Shown here: positions 6,134 through 12,900 of the stretch, one piece after another
Layout: each line of letters begins with the position of its first letter
How positions within the stretch are numbered: position 1 is the stretch's first letter
Virus record (IMG/VR): IMGVR_UViG_3300017989_004246
Span: 1 to 43,725 of that record
Reading direction: 5' to 3' (one strand)
DNA length: 43,725 nucleotides
Origin: a virus
Notes under the pieces: model-generated
Told to the model about the DNA's origin: nothing
Database searches by the model: none
Seen by the model: only the letters and a program-made list of their open reading frames with translations
Translations under genes and position numbers: made by a program

Positions 6134-6727
6134 TCAATCCGGCACAGACATGTAGCGGCCGAGATAGCGACGAGCGAGATCCTTGCCAAGTCGCTGCAAA
6201 CATAGCCGATGCGCTTTTCGGGTGTCTGCGGGTGTCGGAGGTATGCGTGGATAGTCGGGGTGCTTGTTTCGACAGTAATCTACCTTAGAATCGATTTTGG
6301 CTTGCTCGAAATTCTTGAATGGTATGCAGGGATAACCCATCCATGCAACGATGTCGTAGATCCCCTGCTTGGTCAATAGCTCCTCGTAGTAGACGAGCTT
6401 CTTTGGCAGCCGGCATCGATCGAAAAATTTGATATTTTGCGTATAGACTTTGAAAGGGTGATTGCAAGACGTGCGACGAGTAAAGCTGATAGCCGGATCG
6501 CGTATTAGAAGTAGAACGCTATTGAGCAGGCCAATGCGCAAATAATATTGCGCTTCCGGATGCAATGCGGCATGCTGTCGGTAGAACGCTTGAGGCATTT
6601 TGCCTCGAACAACACGCACATGTCCATCACTGCGGCAGCCTGTCACACGCTCGAAAGCGTTGCAGAGCCAGTTAAGCCCACTTCGCGGATAACTGCAAAG
6701 CAGCGGTCGTCGTACGTTGCCGATCAT
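6134..6727 (-). CDS. Sulfotransferase-like protein 1
   Basis: A 197-aa protein with the two PAPS-binding signatures of sulfotransferases. The 5'-phosphosulfate loop SYPRSG is at residues 12-17, and the 3'-phosphate motif RDP is at 76-78 (LLLIRDPAISFTRRTS). LVYYEELL follows, which matches the family's YEDL element. The family moves sulfate from PAPS to hydroxyl or amino groups of sugars, proteins or small molecules. It begins 4 bp after the stop of its paralogue (6732-7355), with no strong RBS, so translation is probably coupled. At about 200 aa it is shorter than typical 250-300 aa enzymes. The acceptor is unknown. Confidence 0.8.
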   Translation of the reverse strand: MIGNVRRPLLCSYPRSGLNWLCNAFERVTGCRSDGHVRVVRGKMPQAFYRQHAALHPEAQYYLRIGLLNSVLLLIRDPAISFTRRTSCNHPFKVYTQNIKFFDRCRLPKKLVYYEELLTKQGIYDIVAWMGYPCIPFKNFEQAKIDSKVDYCRNKHPDYPRIPPTPADTRKAHRLCLQRLGKDLARRYLGRYMSVPD

Positions 6728-6731
6728 CTGG

Positions 6732-7355
6732 CTATACTCGTATATATCTGCCTAGATACTCCCGTACCAACTCCTTGCCCAACGATTGGATACATCGACG
6801 GCGAGCTTCAGCGATATCCTTTTTGGTCGGATTTCGCCGAACGTAGTTAGGGTGCTTTTGCTTGTGATACCATGCCTTGGATTCGGCTAGCGCCTTCTTG
6901 AAGTCCTTGAAAGGCGTGTATGGAAATCCCATCCATTCGACGATATCATAAAGCGTTTGTGGGGTAAACAGATCTTCGAAGTAGACAAGCTTTTTCGGCG
7001 CCGGGCACCAATGGTAGAAATGGATGTTCTGCAGATAGGCCCTGAAAGGATAGCCACAAGATGTGCGACGGACGTAGCTCCATCCCGGATCTCGCAGCAA
7101 AAGCAGCGCGCTGTCGCAGCCGCCGCTAAGAATAACCCGCTTGAGTCGTTTGGCTTTGGTACTGTGTGTTCGTTTGAATGCTGCCGGCTGCTCTGGTACT
7201 ATGCCGCGATCCTGCCCTGGACTCCTGGCGCCAGTGAGTGTTTCGAAAGCACGGCTAAACCAGTTGACCCCGCTTCTGGGGTAACTGATCACCAACGGGT
7301 TTTTGGGTTTGCCGGTCATGGTTTGATTATAGCCAGCGAAGTATAAAACCCACAT
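6732..7355 (-). CDS. Sulfotransferase-like protein 2 (paralogue of 6134-6727)
   Basis: 207 aa. ISYPRSGVNW (residues 23-32) is the PAPS loop and LLLLRDPGWSYVRRTS (RDP at 88-90) the second motif. FKRTHS (60-65) resembles the catalytic KTH segment, and LVYFEDLF matches the YEDL element. It shares its layout and many identical stretches with the next gene (AFE..TG, RRTSC..PF, YDIV.WMG.P, PFK.F, LGRY), so the two are a tandem duplication. ATG at 7355 has AGGAA six bases upstream. MTGKPKN at 7319 is a possible later start without an RBS. The gene directly follows a terminator and no own promoter was seen, so it may depend on read-through. Confidence 0.8.
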   Translation of the reverse strand: MWVLYFAGYNQTMTGKPKNPLVISYPRSGVNWFSRAFETLTGARSPGQDRGIVPEQPAAFKRTHSTKAKRLKRVILSGGCDSALLLLRDPGWSYVRRTSCGYPFRAYLQNIHFYHWCPAPKKLVYFEDLFTPQTLYDIVEWMGFPYTPFKDFKKALAESKAWYHKQKHPNYVRRNPTKKDIAEARRRCIQSLGKELVREYLGRYIRV

Positions 7356-7372
7356 AGCATTTCCTGACGGCT

Positions 7373-7409
7373 AAAAAACAAAGGCCGCAGCGCGGAGTGC
7401 GCTGCGGCC
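7373..7409 (-). terminator. Rho-independent terminator
   Basis: GGCCGCAGCGC-ACTCC-GCGCTGCGGCC, a perfect 11-bp stem, followed by TTTG and TTTTTT, then AGCCGTCAGGAA. It ends the 7445-7588 transcript. Confidence 0.9.
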
Positions 7410-7444
7410 GGGTCTGGCCTCCTGCCGAGGCAGTATCGGACTGC

Positions 7445-7588
7445 TTAAGTAAACCCTGTGGGATACCACAGGAATTTCTTAGGCGTCAAGTCTTTACCGG
7501 GCTGCAGACAGCTAATCTGCAGCATTGCCGCTGCCACACCGACAGGCTGTGGCAGCAGCATTAGAAGCAAAGCTATCAGGATAAACAT
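7445..7588 (-). CDS. Small exported or membrane peptide (47 aa)
   Basis: ATG at 7588 has AGGAG at good spacing (AGGAGAATTTGT), and the frame ends in TAA at 7445. The N-terminus is a strong hydrophobic segment (MFILIALLLMLLP, then VGVAAAM), like a signal peptide or membrane anchor. A short polar tail follows (KDLTPKKFLWYPTGFT). The promoter motif at 7621-7631 lies just upstream and a terminator follows, so it is a one-gene unit. A role at the cell envelope is plausible. The family is unknown. Confidence 0.6.
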   Translation of the reverse strand: MFILIALLLMLLPQPVGVAAAMLQISCLQPGKDLTPKKFLWYPTGFT

Positions 7589-7620
7589 ACAAATTCTCCT
7601 GAACTCGATTCTAGTCTATA

Positions 7621-7631
7621 TTATAATGCCG
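7621..7631 (-). promoter_or_regulatory. CGGCATTATAA promoter motif (copy B)
   Basis: An exact 11-mer on the minus strand, 33 bp before the start at 7588. The ATTATAAT core is palindromic, so it also gives TATAAT on the plus strand, 45 bp before the plus-strand gene at 7672. It may act in both directions. Confidence 0.6.
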
Positions 7632-7671
7632 TAAAAGCGCTATTACTTGACTGTGCCCCTGGTACAAAATT

Positions 7672-8448
7672 ATGGACAAACCGTTTACTACATTCCGTGA
7701 AATTGGTCACAGAGGACGGCTCGGCAACCAGCTGTTCGAAATTGCCGGCACCATAGGCATTGCCGTAAAACACGGATTTGACTATTTCTTTCCGCCGTGG
7801 AAGCCCGGCCGCCGGTTTATACACGAGCTGCCAACACGGCCGATGCGGGAACTCCGGCGCATCCCAACATACCCACCTGCGAGATGGATGAAAGAGCCCT
7901 ACGACATCCACATAGAAGGCACGACGAATTTCGCAGCGCACTTCGAGTCAATCGACTGGTTCAGACACTGCCAGGATCTTATTCGCTGGCAGTTCGAGCC
8001 ACAGCCTACCGCCATACAGCTGTTGCAAATGTGATATGCCGCGGCTCTAGCAGCCGATCCGTGCGCTTTGCACATTCGCCGCGGTGATACTACACGGATT
8101 TCCCACCGATACAAACTCTGGACTACGGGCTACTACGATCGCGCTATGGCGCATTTTCCGGATTCAATATTCTTGCTGTTGTCCGATGACATGCCGTGGG
8201 TTCGCAAACACTTCAAGGGGCCACAATTTATATACGTGGACAAACAGCCGCCATACATGGATTTGTTTTTGATGACGCTGTGCAGGAAACACATCATTTC
8301 TAATTCGACGTTTAGCTGGTGGGGCGCCTGGCTGGCCAACGACAGCCGCGTTGTTTACCCTTTACCCTGGAATGCCCGCAGGCCGTATCCGATTGGATTG
8401 TTTCCTGACCATTGGAAAGAAGTCGACAGCTTGCGGATCAATAGCTAA
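7672..8448 (+). pseudogene. GT11 (alpha-1,2-fucosyltransferase-like) gene with an in-frame TGA
   Basis: The only plus-strand gene in the window. Codons 15-22 are GRLGNQLF, the N-terminal signature of the GT11 family, and codons 134-139 are HIRRGD, the donor-binding motif. SNSTFSWWGAWL near the end is the third typical motif. GT11 enzymes move fucose from GDP-fucose to sugar hydroxyls. The 258-codon frame is broken once, by TGA at 8032-8034 (codon 121), and continues in the same frame (YAAALAADPCALHIRRGD). The family needs both halves. The second half has no good start or RBS, so the gene is read through, broken or mis-sequenced. No clear RBS precedes the ATG at 7672. The end overlaps the minus-strand terminator at 8447-8466. 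Confidence 0.75.
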
Positions 8449-8466
8449 AAAAGGCCCCAAAGGGCC
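8447..8466 (-). terminator. Rho-independent terminator between convergent genes
   Basis: GGCCC-TTTG-GGGCC, followed on the minus strand by TTTTTT and AGCTATTG. It lies 14 bp after the stop of 8480-8689 and overlaps the last codon of the plus-strand fucosyltransferase. Confidence 0.75.
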
Positions 8467-8479
8467 ACTCCCGGCGGTT

Positions 8480-8689
8480 TCAGGCGGCCAGTTGCCGCAG
8501 CTCTCTCAGCTGCGACAATGCCTCGTCTTCCGTGACGACCGCGATGTAATCGCAGGCGGGCGTCCTGCCCAGGTTGACGACTGTCACCTGCTGACGGTCG
8601 CCAACCTCTTCCAGCACCACTTCGATTCCGTTTGGGAATCGAAATTCCCAAACGCCGTCTCCGTAATGCCGGAGCACGTTGTCAGACAT
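8480..8689 (-). CDS. Small hypothetical protein (69 aa)
   Basis: ATG at 8689 (MSDNVLRHYGDGVWEF) has GAGGAG seven bases upstream. It is mostly beta-like (FRFPNGIEVVLEEVGDRQQV), with a helical Leu/Arg tail (ALSQLRELRQLAA). Not recognised. It has its own promoter candidate at 8716-8735 and its own terminator. Confidence 0.75.
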   Translation of the reverse strand: MSDNVLRHYGDGVWEFRFPNGIEVVLEEVGDRQQVTVVNLGRTPACDYIAVVTEDEALSQLRELRQLAA

Positions 8690-8715
8690 GCTCATTCTCC
8701 TCAAGGGGGTTAAAC

Positions 8716-8735
8716 GGGTCCAATATATATTGCCG
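8716..8735 (-). promoter_or_regulatory. Promoter candidate CCGGCAATATATATTGGAC
   Basis: An A/T-rich -10-like block 27 bp before the start at 8689. It is a variant of the CGGCA-TATAA motif. TATATTGGAC is shared with the candidate at 20089-20110. Confidence 0.45.
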
Positions 8736-8769
8736 GATAAACCCGCGTTTTTTAGCTGTTTTGATAGCT

Positions 8770-8800
8770 AAAAAAGCGGTTTGCAATGACTGCAAACCGC
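8770..8800 (-). terminator. Rho-independent terminator (twin of 9280-9309)
   Basis: GCGGTTTGCA-GTCAT-TGCAAACCGC, a perfect 10-bp stem, followed by TTTTTT and AGCTATCA. It ends the 8824-9257 unit. The stem-loop is identical in sequence to the one at 9280-9309. Confidence 0.9.
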
Positions 8801-8823
8801 TCCCCGACGCTGGCAACAGGCCG

Positions 8824-9144
8824 CTAGTCCGCAACCTGTCGCCATTCTTTTTCGTCGTCGTACTCCCGCTGGATTACGACCGGATACCCTTCTCCGGCCT
8901 TTGTAGGGGAAATGGGCTCGTGGCCGTGCTGCTCGTGGTTTAGAGCAGCCCCGTCGTTGGCGCTGACCCACATTTCCTTGTCCAGGGTCATTACGTCACC
9001 GCTTTCCAAACGGTGTGCATGCCCGGTGACTTCTCCCCGGGCGACAATGTTATCCGGTACACGGACAGCATTGCCGGGAATCTTTGTAGGTGCCAGGAGC
9101 ATTACGTCCCCGTGGCGGTACACCGCCTTCTTCTTGTCGCTCAT
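8824..9144 (-). CDS. Conserved hypothetical, 'EVTGHAHR' type (106 aa)
   Basis: The start at 9144 (MSDKKKAVYRHGD) has AGGAG seven bases upstream; the ATG two codons earlier is too close to it. The sequence YRHGDVMLL, then ARGEVTGHAHRL, ALNHEQHGHEPI and VVIQREYDDE matches a pattern I recall from uncharacterised proteins of phages and actinobacteria. Its several His residues (GHAHR, HEQHGHE) could bind metal. Function unknown. With the tiny gene 9147-9257 it forms a unit between two identical terminators. Confidence 0.8.
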   Translation of the reverse strand: MSDKKKAVYRHGDVMLLAPTKIPGNAVRVPDNIVARGEVTGHAHRLESGDVMTLDKEMWVSANDGAALNHEQHGHEPISPTKAGEGYPVVIQREYDDEKEWRQVAD

Positions 9145-9146
9145 AC

Positions 9147-9257
9147 TCATTCTCCTTGTAAAAAGTGCTGGTGGCAGTCGATAGGCCCACTGTAAAGGTT
9201 CGCGGGAAACATGCTGCCCGTGATGGCTACAACAGCGTCCTTGCACGCTTCAAGCAT
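9147..9257 (-). CDS. Possible short peptide (36 aa)
   Basis: ATG at 9257 has GGGAG only 4 bases upstream. The frame ends in TGA at 9147, inside the RBS region of the next gene, an arrangement typical of coupled translation. The sequence is MLEACKDAVVAITGSMF, then PANLYSGPIDCHQHF. No family is recognised. Confidence 0.4.
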   Translation of the reverse strand: MLEACKDAVVAITGSMFPANLYSGPIDCHQHFLQGE

Positions 9258-9279
9258 TTTCTCCCATACGATTGGCGGT

Positions 9280-9309
9280 AAAAAGCGGTTTGCAATGACT
9301 GCAAACCGC
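9280..9309 (-). terminator. Rho-independent terminator (twin of 8770-8800)
   Basis: The same 10-bp stem and 5-nt loop as at 8770-8800, followed by TTTTT. It ends the 9328-9768 transcript. Confidence 0.9.
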
Positions 9310-9327
9310 TTCGAGGCACAACAATTT

Positions 9328-9768
9328 CTAATCGAGGTATTTAATCTCGTCGACCTTTGTGTCCCACATCAGCCATCGATCGCCCGCACGCTTGAACATG
9401 TGGACGCCTTTGACTCTGTTGTCGCGGAAGTCCTTCGGCCCGGCTGCCCACCGGGTTGTCATGGTAAAACGGCACTTTGCCGTATCACCCTCTACGGCGA
9501 TGACTTTGTGCTCGTCGAGGGTTGTACGAAAATCCCACTTTTCGTACAGCTGAGCAGTTACCTCTTCCGTGAGCTGCCTGACCGGGGAGTCCGGATGAAT
9601 GGTCGCCATGTACTGCTTGACGTCCTCGGCATTGTGGGCCGCCAGCTGGGTCATAAGCGTGGCGCTGACCGCCTTGTTGGGAGTTTCCTTGGCCGCGTTG
9701 TCGACGGCGCAGACCAGCCCGAAAAGTACGCTCCACACAAAAAACGCGTGAAACTTAAAATCGCGCAT
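9328..9768 (-). CDS. Exported NTF2/SnoaL-like protein (146 aa)
   Basis: ATG at 9768 follows GAGGAGGAGGAG. Residues 1-22 form a signal peptide or anchor (FFVWSVLFGLVCA). The rest fits an NTF2-like cone fold: an N-terminal helix (LMTQLAAHNAEDVKQYM), then strands ending HMFKRAGDRWLMWDTK, a typical SnoaL-like finish. In this fold the pocket binds small ligands or the domain dimerises; no catalytic set is apparent. It is a single-gene unit with promoter motif C and its own terminator. An exported phage protein could act at the envelope, for example in blocking superinfection; this is inference. Confidence 0.65.
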   Translation of the reverse strand: MRDFKFHAFFVWSVLFGLVCAVDNAAKETPNKAVSATLMTQLAAHNAEDVKQYMATIHPDSPVRQLTEEVTAQLYEKWDFRTTLDEHKVIAVEGDTAKCRFTMTTRWAAGPKDFRDNRVKGVHMFKRAGDRWLMWDTKVDEIKYLD

Positions 9769-9824
9769 CGCACTCCTCCTCCTCTTTCTTTGAACGGGAA
9801 AAGAAAACAGTAACCAGATCCACC

Positions 9825-9835
9825 TTATAATGCCG
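9825..9835 (-). promoter_or_regulatory. CGGCATTATAA promoter motif (copy C)
   Basis: An exact 11-mer (CGGCATTATAAGG), 57 bp before the start at 9768 and just after the inverted repeat at 9852-9871. Confidence 0.65.
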
Positions 9836-9851
9836 CAGTTCTGGCATCTGT

Positions 9852-9871
9852 TTAGTCTACCAACAGACTAA
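9852..9871. repeat. Inverted repeat TTAGTCT-N6-AGACTAA (copy 2)
   Basis: A perfect 7-bp dyad with the same arms and flanks as the one at 1628-1647 but a different loop. It lies 16 bp upstream of promoter motif C, a good position for an operator. Confidence 0.7.
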
Positions 9872-9888
9872 TTAGATTAGACTTTGCC

Positions 9889-10290
9889 CTACGTAATATT
9901 AACGTCAAGGCCAGGGACTAGTCTGCTTTCGCCTTCGCGAGTAACAGGTGTATCATTGCTGGGCTCCATCGTGCCGCCGCCTTCGGCATAAAGGGCCGGA
10001 ATGAGCCTGACAGCCCCCGCAAGGGCCAGCTCTATTCCGAAACCTTGCACGCCAGTCAGATAGAGTTGCGGCGGGTGCTCCAATAGGAATGTTCGAGCAA
10101 ACTCTACGAAGTGATTGATTGCCAGCGATGCCGCTCTTTGCTCGATCTCTGTGGGCAGCTGATCAAACAATTCTTTTGTGGGTGGCGGCGCCGGTGAATC
10201 GCCCTCGTCCGCTAGCTTGGCTTTCATATATACGCGTAGCAGCAATTCGAACAACTCAGGAATTTCCCGTTCAGGATTCGTGTCTGGCAT
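9889..10290 (-). CDS. Hypothetical protein (133 aa)
   Basis: ATG at 10290 has AGGAG six bases upstream. Acidic and helical (REIPELFELLLRVYMKAKLA), with a hydrophobic segment near residues 85-100 (GIELALAGAVRLIPALYA). Not recognised. The start overlaps the end of 10271-10522 by 20 bp. Confidence 0.75.
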   Translation of the reverse strand: MPDTNPEREIPELFELLLRVYMKAKLADEGDSPAPPPTKELFDQLPTEIEQRAASLAINHFVEFARTFLLEHPPQLYLTGVQGFGIELALAGAVRLIPALYAEGGGTMEPSNDTPVTREGESRLVPGLDVNIT

Positions 10291-10522
10291 CGCCTTCTCC
10301 TGTTATTTGAACTCTACGTAATTGCCTTCGTGGCACATTAGTATATTGTATAAACTTAGCTTCTGTGCTGCCACTATCTAAATCTACCTGCAGTTCCATA
10401 TGTAGGCTTAGCGGATCAATGTTCGGCAGTATTATTCCCATAATCCTTATTTGCTGCAAGCCCTCCGAATCCTGATATATCTGCCATTCCGTCATCACGA
10501 ACTTGACTGTCGTCATTGCCAT
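10271..10522 (-). CDS. Hypothetical protein (83 aa)
   Basis: The open frame begins MAMTTVKFVMTEWQIYQD and looks beta-rich (RIMGIILPNID, then LSLHMELQVDLDSGST). It overlaps the end of the SEC-C gene by 107 bp in the +1 frame, and no strong RBS is seen at any candidate start. It may be a real overlapping gene, may start later, or may be the displaced end of the SEC-C gene. Confidence 0.55.
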   Translation of the reverse strand: MAMTTVKFVMTEWQIYQDSEGLQQIRIMGIILPNIDPLSLHMELQVDLDSGSTEAKFIQYTNVPRRQLRRVQITGEGDARHES

Positions 10523-10994
10523 TTGCAGTTTCGCTTTCTTGTAAAGCCGCTGCCCAAGCTTGCTTTTCTGCCTCCGTGCATAACGCCTGATTTCGCGATG
10601 TAATCAGCATCCCGAGTTTTTTTACTGCATGCACATATTTGGGCTCGGCATTGATAGCCGCTAGTCCGCCAAGAATCATTTCTCGTATTTCGTCGGGCGC
10701 ACCACTGACGAAAGTCAGTAGTTGCGCCGGATTTGGCTGGAATCCCCACTGCTTGATGAACGCCTGTTCCGCTTCCTGTTGTGCCTGTGTGTAATACGCC
10801 TGCATCGTCTTATAGACAGAACCGCGAGGACGATTCTTAAACGCGGGCTTGGGCATGCAACATTTTTTGTATTTCACACCGCTGCCACAAGGACAAGGAT
10901 CGTTGCGCCGGGGCGATCGCTGCTTTTGCAACTGTCTCTCGGGAATTGCTTTGCCCGTAATTGTTGTATACTTTGGCGATCGACTGCGTTTCAT
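10416..10994 (-). CDS. SEC-C zinc-motif protein (192 aa)
   Basis: NDPCPCGSGVKYKKCC (about residues 31-46) is a textbook SEC-C motif, a small zinc-binding module best known from the SecA C-terminus and found in many unrelated proteins. The rest is helical (YYTQAQQEAEQAFIKQWGF) and ends in a polar Gly/Asn/Asp tail that overlaps the next gene. Its ATG at 10994 overlaps the previous stop (ATGA), so it is coupled to the 10991-11437 gene. The partner is unknown; SEC-C modules usually bind proteins. Confidence 0.8.
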   Translation of the reverse strand: MKRSRSPKYTTITGKAIPERQLQKQRSPRRNDPCPCGSGVKYKKCCMPKPAFKNRPRGSVYKTMQAYYTQAQQEAEQAFIKQWGFQPNPAQLLTFVSGAPDEIREMILGGLAAINAEPKYVHAVKKLGMLITSRNQALCTEAEKQAWAAALQESETANGNDDSQVRDDGMADISGFGGLAANKDYGNNTAEH

Positions 10995-11437
10995 CGGATG
11001 TCCTGGAATAGATCTATCGGTGGCTTGGGCGCAGCAGCGGGTTCTTCTTCTGACGCTGCCGGCTCCGCGGGCTCTACAGGCTCTGCCGCAGCTATATCTG
11101 GCACAGGCGGCGGAGGTGCCGGTGCTGCCGGCGACTCTATTGGCGGCGTGACTTTGGGCATAGCCACAATTCTTGGCTTATCCGGCGTCACTACAATAGG
11201 TGCGACAACCCGCTTTCGCGGCTTCTGCATCTTGGCTTGTTTCGCCAGCGCCAACAGCCCGAGCTGTTCTGCCAGACTCATCGGCTTTGCAGCATCAGTC
11301 TTCGGCTTGACTGGGCGCTGTGCAGGCGGCTGCTGGCACACAGGTACTTTAGACTGCTCTACCTTTCCAGCAGCAAGCCGCTTGAAAAAATTCTGGCGGT
11401 GGTCGACTTGGTTCATCACTCTACGTTGGTTTATCAT
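10991..11437 (-). CDS. Pro/Ala-rich, probably disordered protein (148 aa)
   Basis: ATG at 11437 has AAGGA nine bases upstream. The N-terminus is basic (NQVDHRQNFFKRLAAGK) with one short helix (MSLAEQLGLLALAKQAKM). The second half is a low-complexity Pro/Ala/Glu run (APPPPVPDIAAAEPVEPA). A linker or scaffold-like role fits the composition; no family is recognised. Confidence 0.7.
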   Translation of the reverse strand: MINQRRVMNQVDHRQNFFKRLAAGKVEQSKVPVCQQPPAQRPVKPKTDAAKPMSLAEQLGLLALAKQAKMQKPRKRVVAPIVVTPDKPRIVAMPKVTPPIESPAAPAPPPPVPDIAAAEPVEPAEPAASEEEPAAAPKPPIDLFQDIR

Positions 11438-11458
11438 TTGTTTTCTTCCTTAGAAATG

Positions 11459-11489
11459 GGCAGGATGGTCGTCTCCGAACCATCCTGCC
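11459..11489 (-). terminator. Strong hairpin, possible terminator
   Basis: GGCAGGATGGT-N9-ACCATCCTGCC, a perfect 11-bp stem between the stop of 11524-11808 and the start at 11437. Only a weak T-rich stretch (CCCATTTCT) follows, so termination is plausible but not certain. Confidence 0.5.
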
Positions 11490-11523
11490 TGACTCCGCCT
11501 ATCCTACTGCATGCAACATGGTA

Positions 11524-11808
11524 CTATTCCAGCAGGTACACGCGCCGGCCGAAAAGGCCGCCTCGGATAACAACTGGACGGCCCGGAGCATAGACTGGCC
11601 CGCCTATGTAAGTCGGATACAGTCTGGAAGGCGCTACGTACGCCGGCCCCCTGATCACCCCCGGAATTGTATAAACAGGCGTCGAATAGACGGGCGCTGT
11701 CGAATACCAAACGGGATTGGCGCCATAGAGCGCGTATTGTGCAGATGCCGGTGTCGCAATGAACACGATCGTAATGACAGCCAGTATAGCCGCCAGCAGT
11801 CCTTTCAT
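11524..11808 (-). CDS. Secreted Tyr/Pro-rich protein (94 aa)
   Basis: The start at 11808 is fixed by AAGGAG seven bases upstream and by the signal peptide that follows: MKGLLAAILAVITIVFIATP then ASAQ, a clear signal peptidase I site. The mature part is rich in Tyr, Pro, Val and Gly (YGANPVWYSTAPVYSTPVY) and ends RGGLFGRRVYLLE. No enzyme motif. It resembles small exported low-complexity proteins of unknown role. Its RBS lies between it and the glycosyltransferase at 11820-12872. Confidence 0.75.
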   Translation of the reverse strand: MKGLLAAILAVITIVFIATPASAQYALYGANPVWYSTAPVYSTPVYTIPGVIRGPAYVAPSRLYPTYIGGPVYAPGRPVVIRGGLFGRRVYLLE

Positions 11809-11819
11809 AGTATGTCTCC

Positions 11820-12872
11820 TTAGCTGAGTACAGATTCCCACGTCTGCTGGAATTGTTGTTTTCGAACTGCAAGTCCTTCTTTTGTTGCCTGTTTCATTTT
11901 CCACAAAGTGCGCGGATTTTGCAATAGTGACAGCAGTGCTTCTATCAAAAGGGCGTAATTGCCGACAGCATTGGGCATTCCCAGCCAATTGCTCTCGAGA
12001 TCACACGGCAGAAGCAAGCTGTTCCGTTTGTGCCTCAAATACTCATTTTGTGGGGGTATATCCCAGGCCAATACAGGAACACCCATACACAGCGAAGTTA
12101 GCCCTATCAATGCCAGGCTTTCATAGTGTGCTGCCCAACACGTTAAACAGCTGGTATTGTACAAGCTAAGCCGCTGCATCGCTGTTGGCCGTTCGACACA
12201 GATAAACTGATCGGGATGCGTTTTGCACAATTGCCGCAAACGTCGTATCGCCCACAGCGACCAGCCTGTGCCGCTAGCAATGGTAAACCTTGCGCGCTCC
12301 TCAGTTTCTACAATTGACTCTAGCGCGTCGAACAACAACCGCTGATTCCGTTTAGCCTGGGAATCATACAGAGGCACAAAAATGTCGATCTTATCGCAGA
12401 TTATTCGGCTATTCGTGCCAAACGGTATTGGCACGTCCCACGGCGCAATGCGCGCACGAAACGCTGATCCCGTTCCGCCGCATGCCCGGCACACCGCTTC
12501 ACCTGCACAGGCATAAGGAAATACAACCGTATCAAACTTGGCAATAACTTCCTTGTGCATGGGTGCCAACTTTTCCCACACTGCAAGCAAAATAGTTTGA
12601 ATGCCGCGGTTGGCTGCCCATGCCAACTCGGCCATGCTCGGCGGATGTGTCCACACGATGTGCGAACAGCGAGATGCCCATTGCTTGAATGGCGTTTTTC
12701 GTTCAGCGACTACGCGCTGATCCCAATATGGCGATATCTCTTTTTTACAGATATCTCGCGCCAGTATGGTCGGCCGCAACCCTAGCTGCTGTGCTAGTTC
12801 GGCAATATGGATACTTGCCCAAGTGATTTCGTCCGAGAACCATCGCGTTACCAAGCCCAGCTGGTCGGACAT
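11820..12872 (-). CDS. GT-B fold glycosyltransferase (GT4/GT1-like)
   Basis: 350 aa from ATG at 12872 (MSDQLGLVTRWFSDEI). The N-terminal half has a Rossmann-like start, then HIVWTHPPS and TVVFPYACA. The C-terminal half carries the donor-site pattern of group 1 glycosyltransferases: HYESLALIGLTSLCMGVPVL, then AWDIPPQNEYL and NSLLLPCD. The family uses nucleotide-sugars; the acceptor is unknown. It lies directly after the portal gene, so a virion protein may be the target (inference). The RBS is weak (CGGGAA). Confidence 0.75.
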   Translation of the reverse strand: MSDQLGLVTRWFSDEITWASIHIAELAQQLGLRPTILARDICKKEISPYWDQRVVAERKTPFKQWASRCSHIVWTHPPSMAELAWAANRGIQTILLAVWEKLAPMHKEVIAKFDTVVFPYACAGEAVCRACGGTGSAFRARIAPWDVPIPFGTNSRIICDKIDIFVPLYDSQAKRNQRLLFDALESIVETEERARFTIASGTGWSLWAIRRLRQLCKTHPDQFICVERPTAMQRLSLYNTSCLTCWAAHYESLALIGLTSLCMGVPVLAWDIPPQNEYLRHKRNSLLLPCDLESNWLGMPNAVGNYALLIEALLSLLQNPRTLWKMKQATKEGLAVRKQQFQQTWESVLS

Positions 12873-12900
12873 AGTTATTCCCGCGCCGTAAAGACTTCTA

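Noticed and set aside
10722-11453. Plus-strand open frame of 243 codons, rich in Gly, Ser and Ala
   Set aside because: Antisense to the SEC-C and Pro/Ala-rich genes; its composition is simply the complement of GC-rich Pro/Ala codons.
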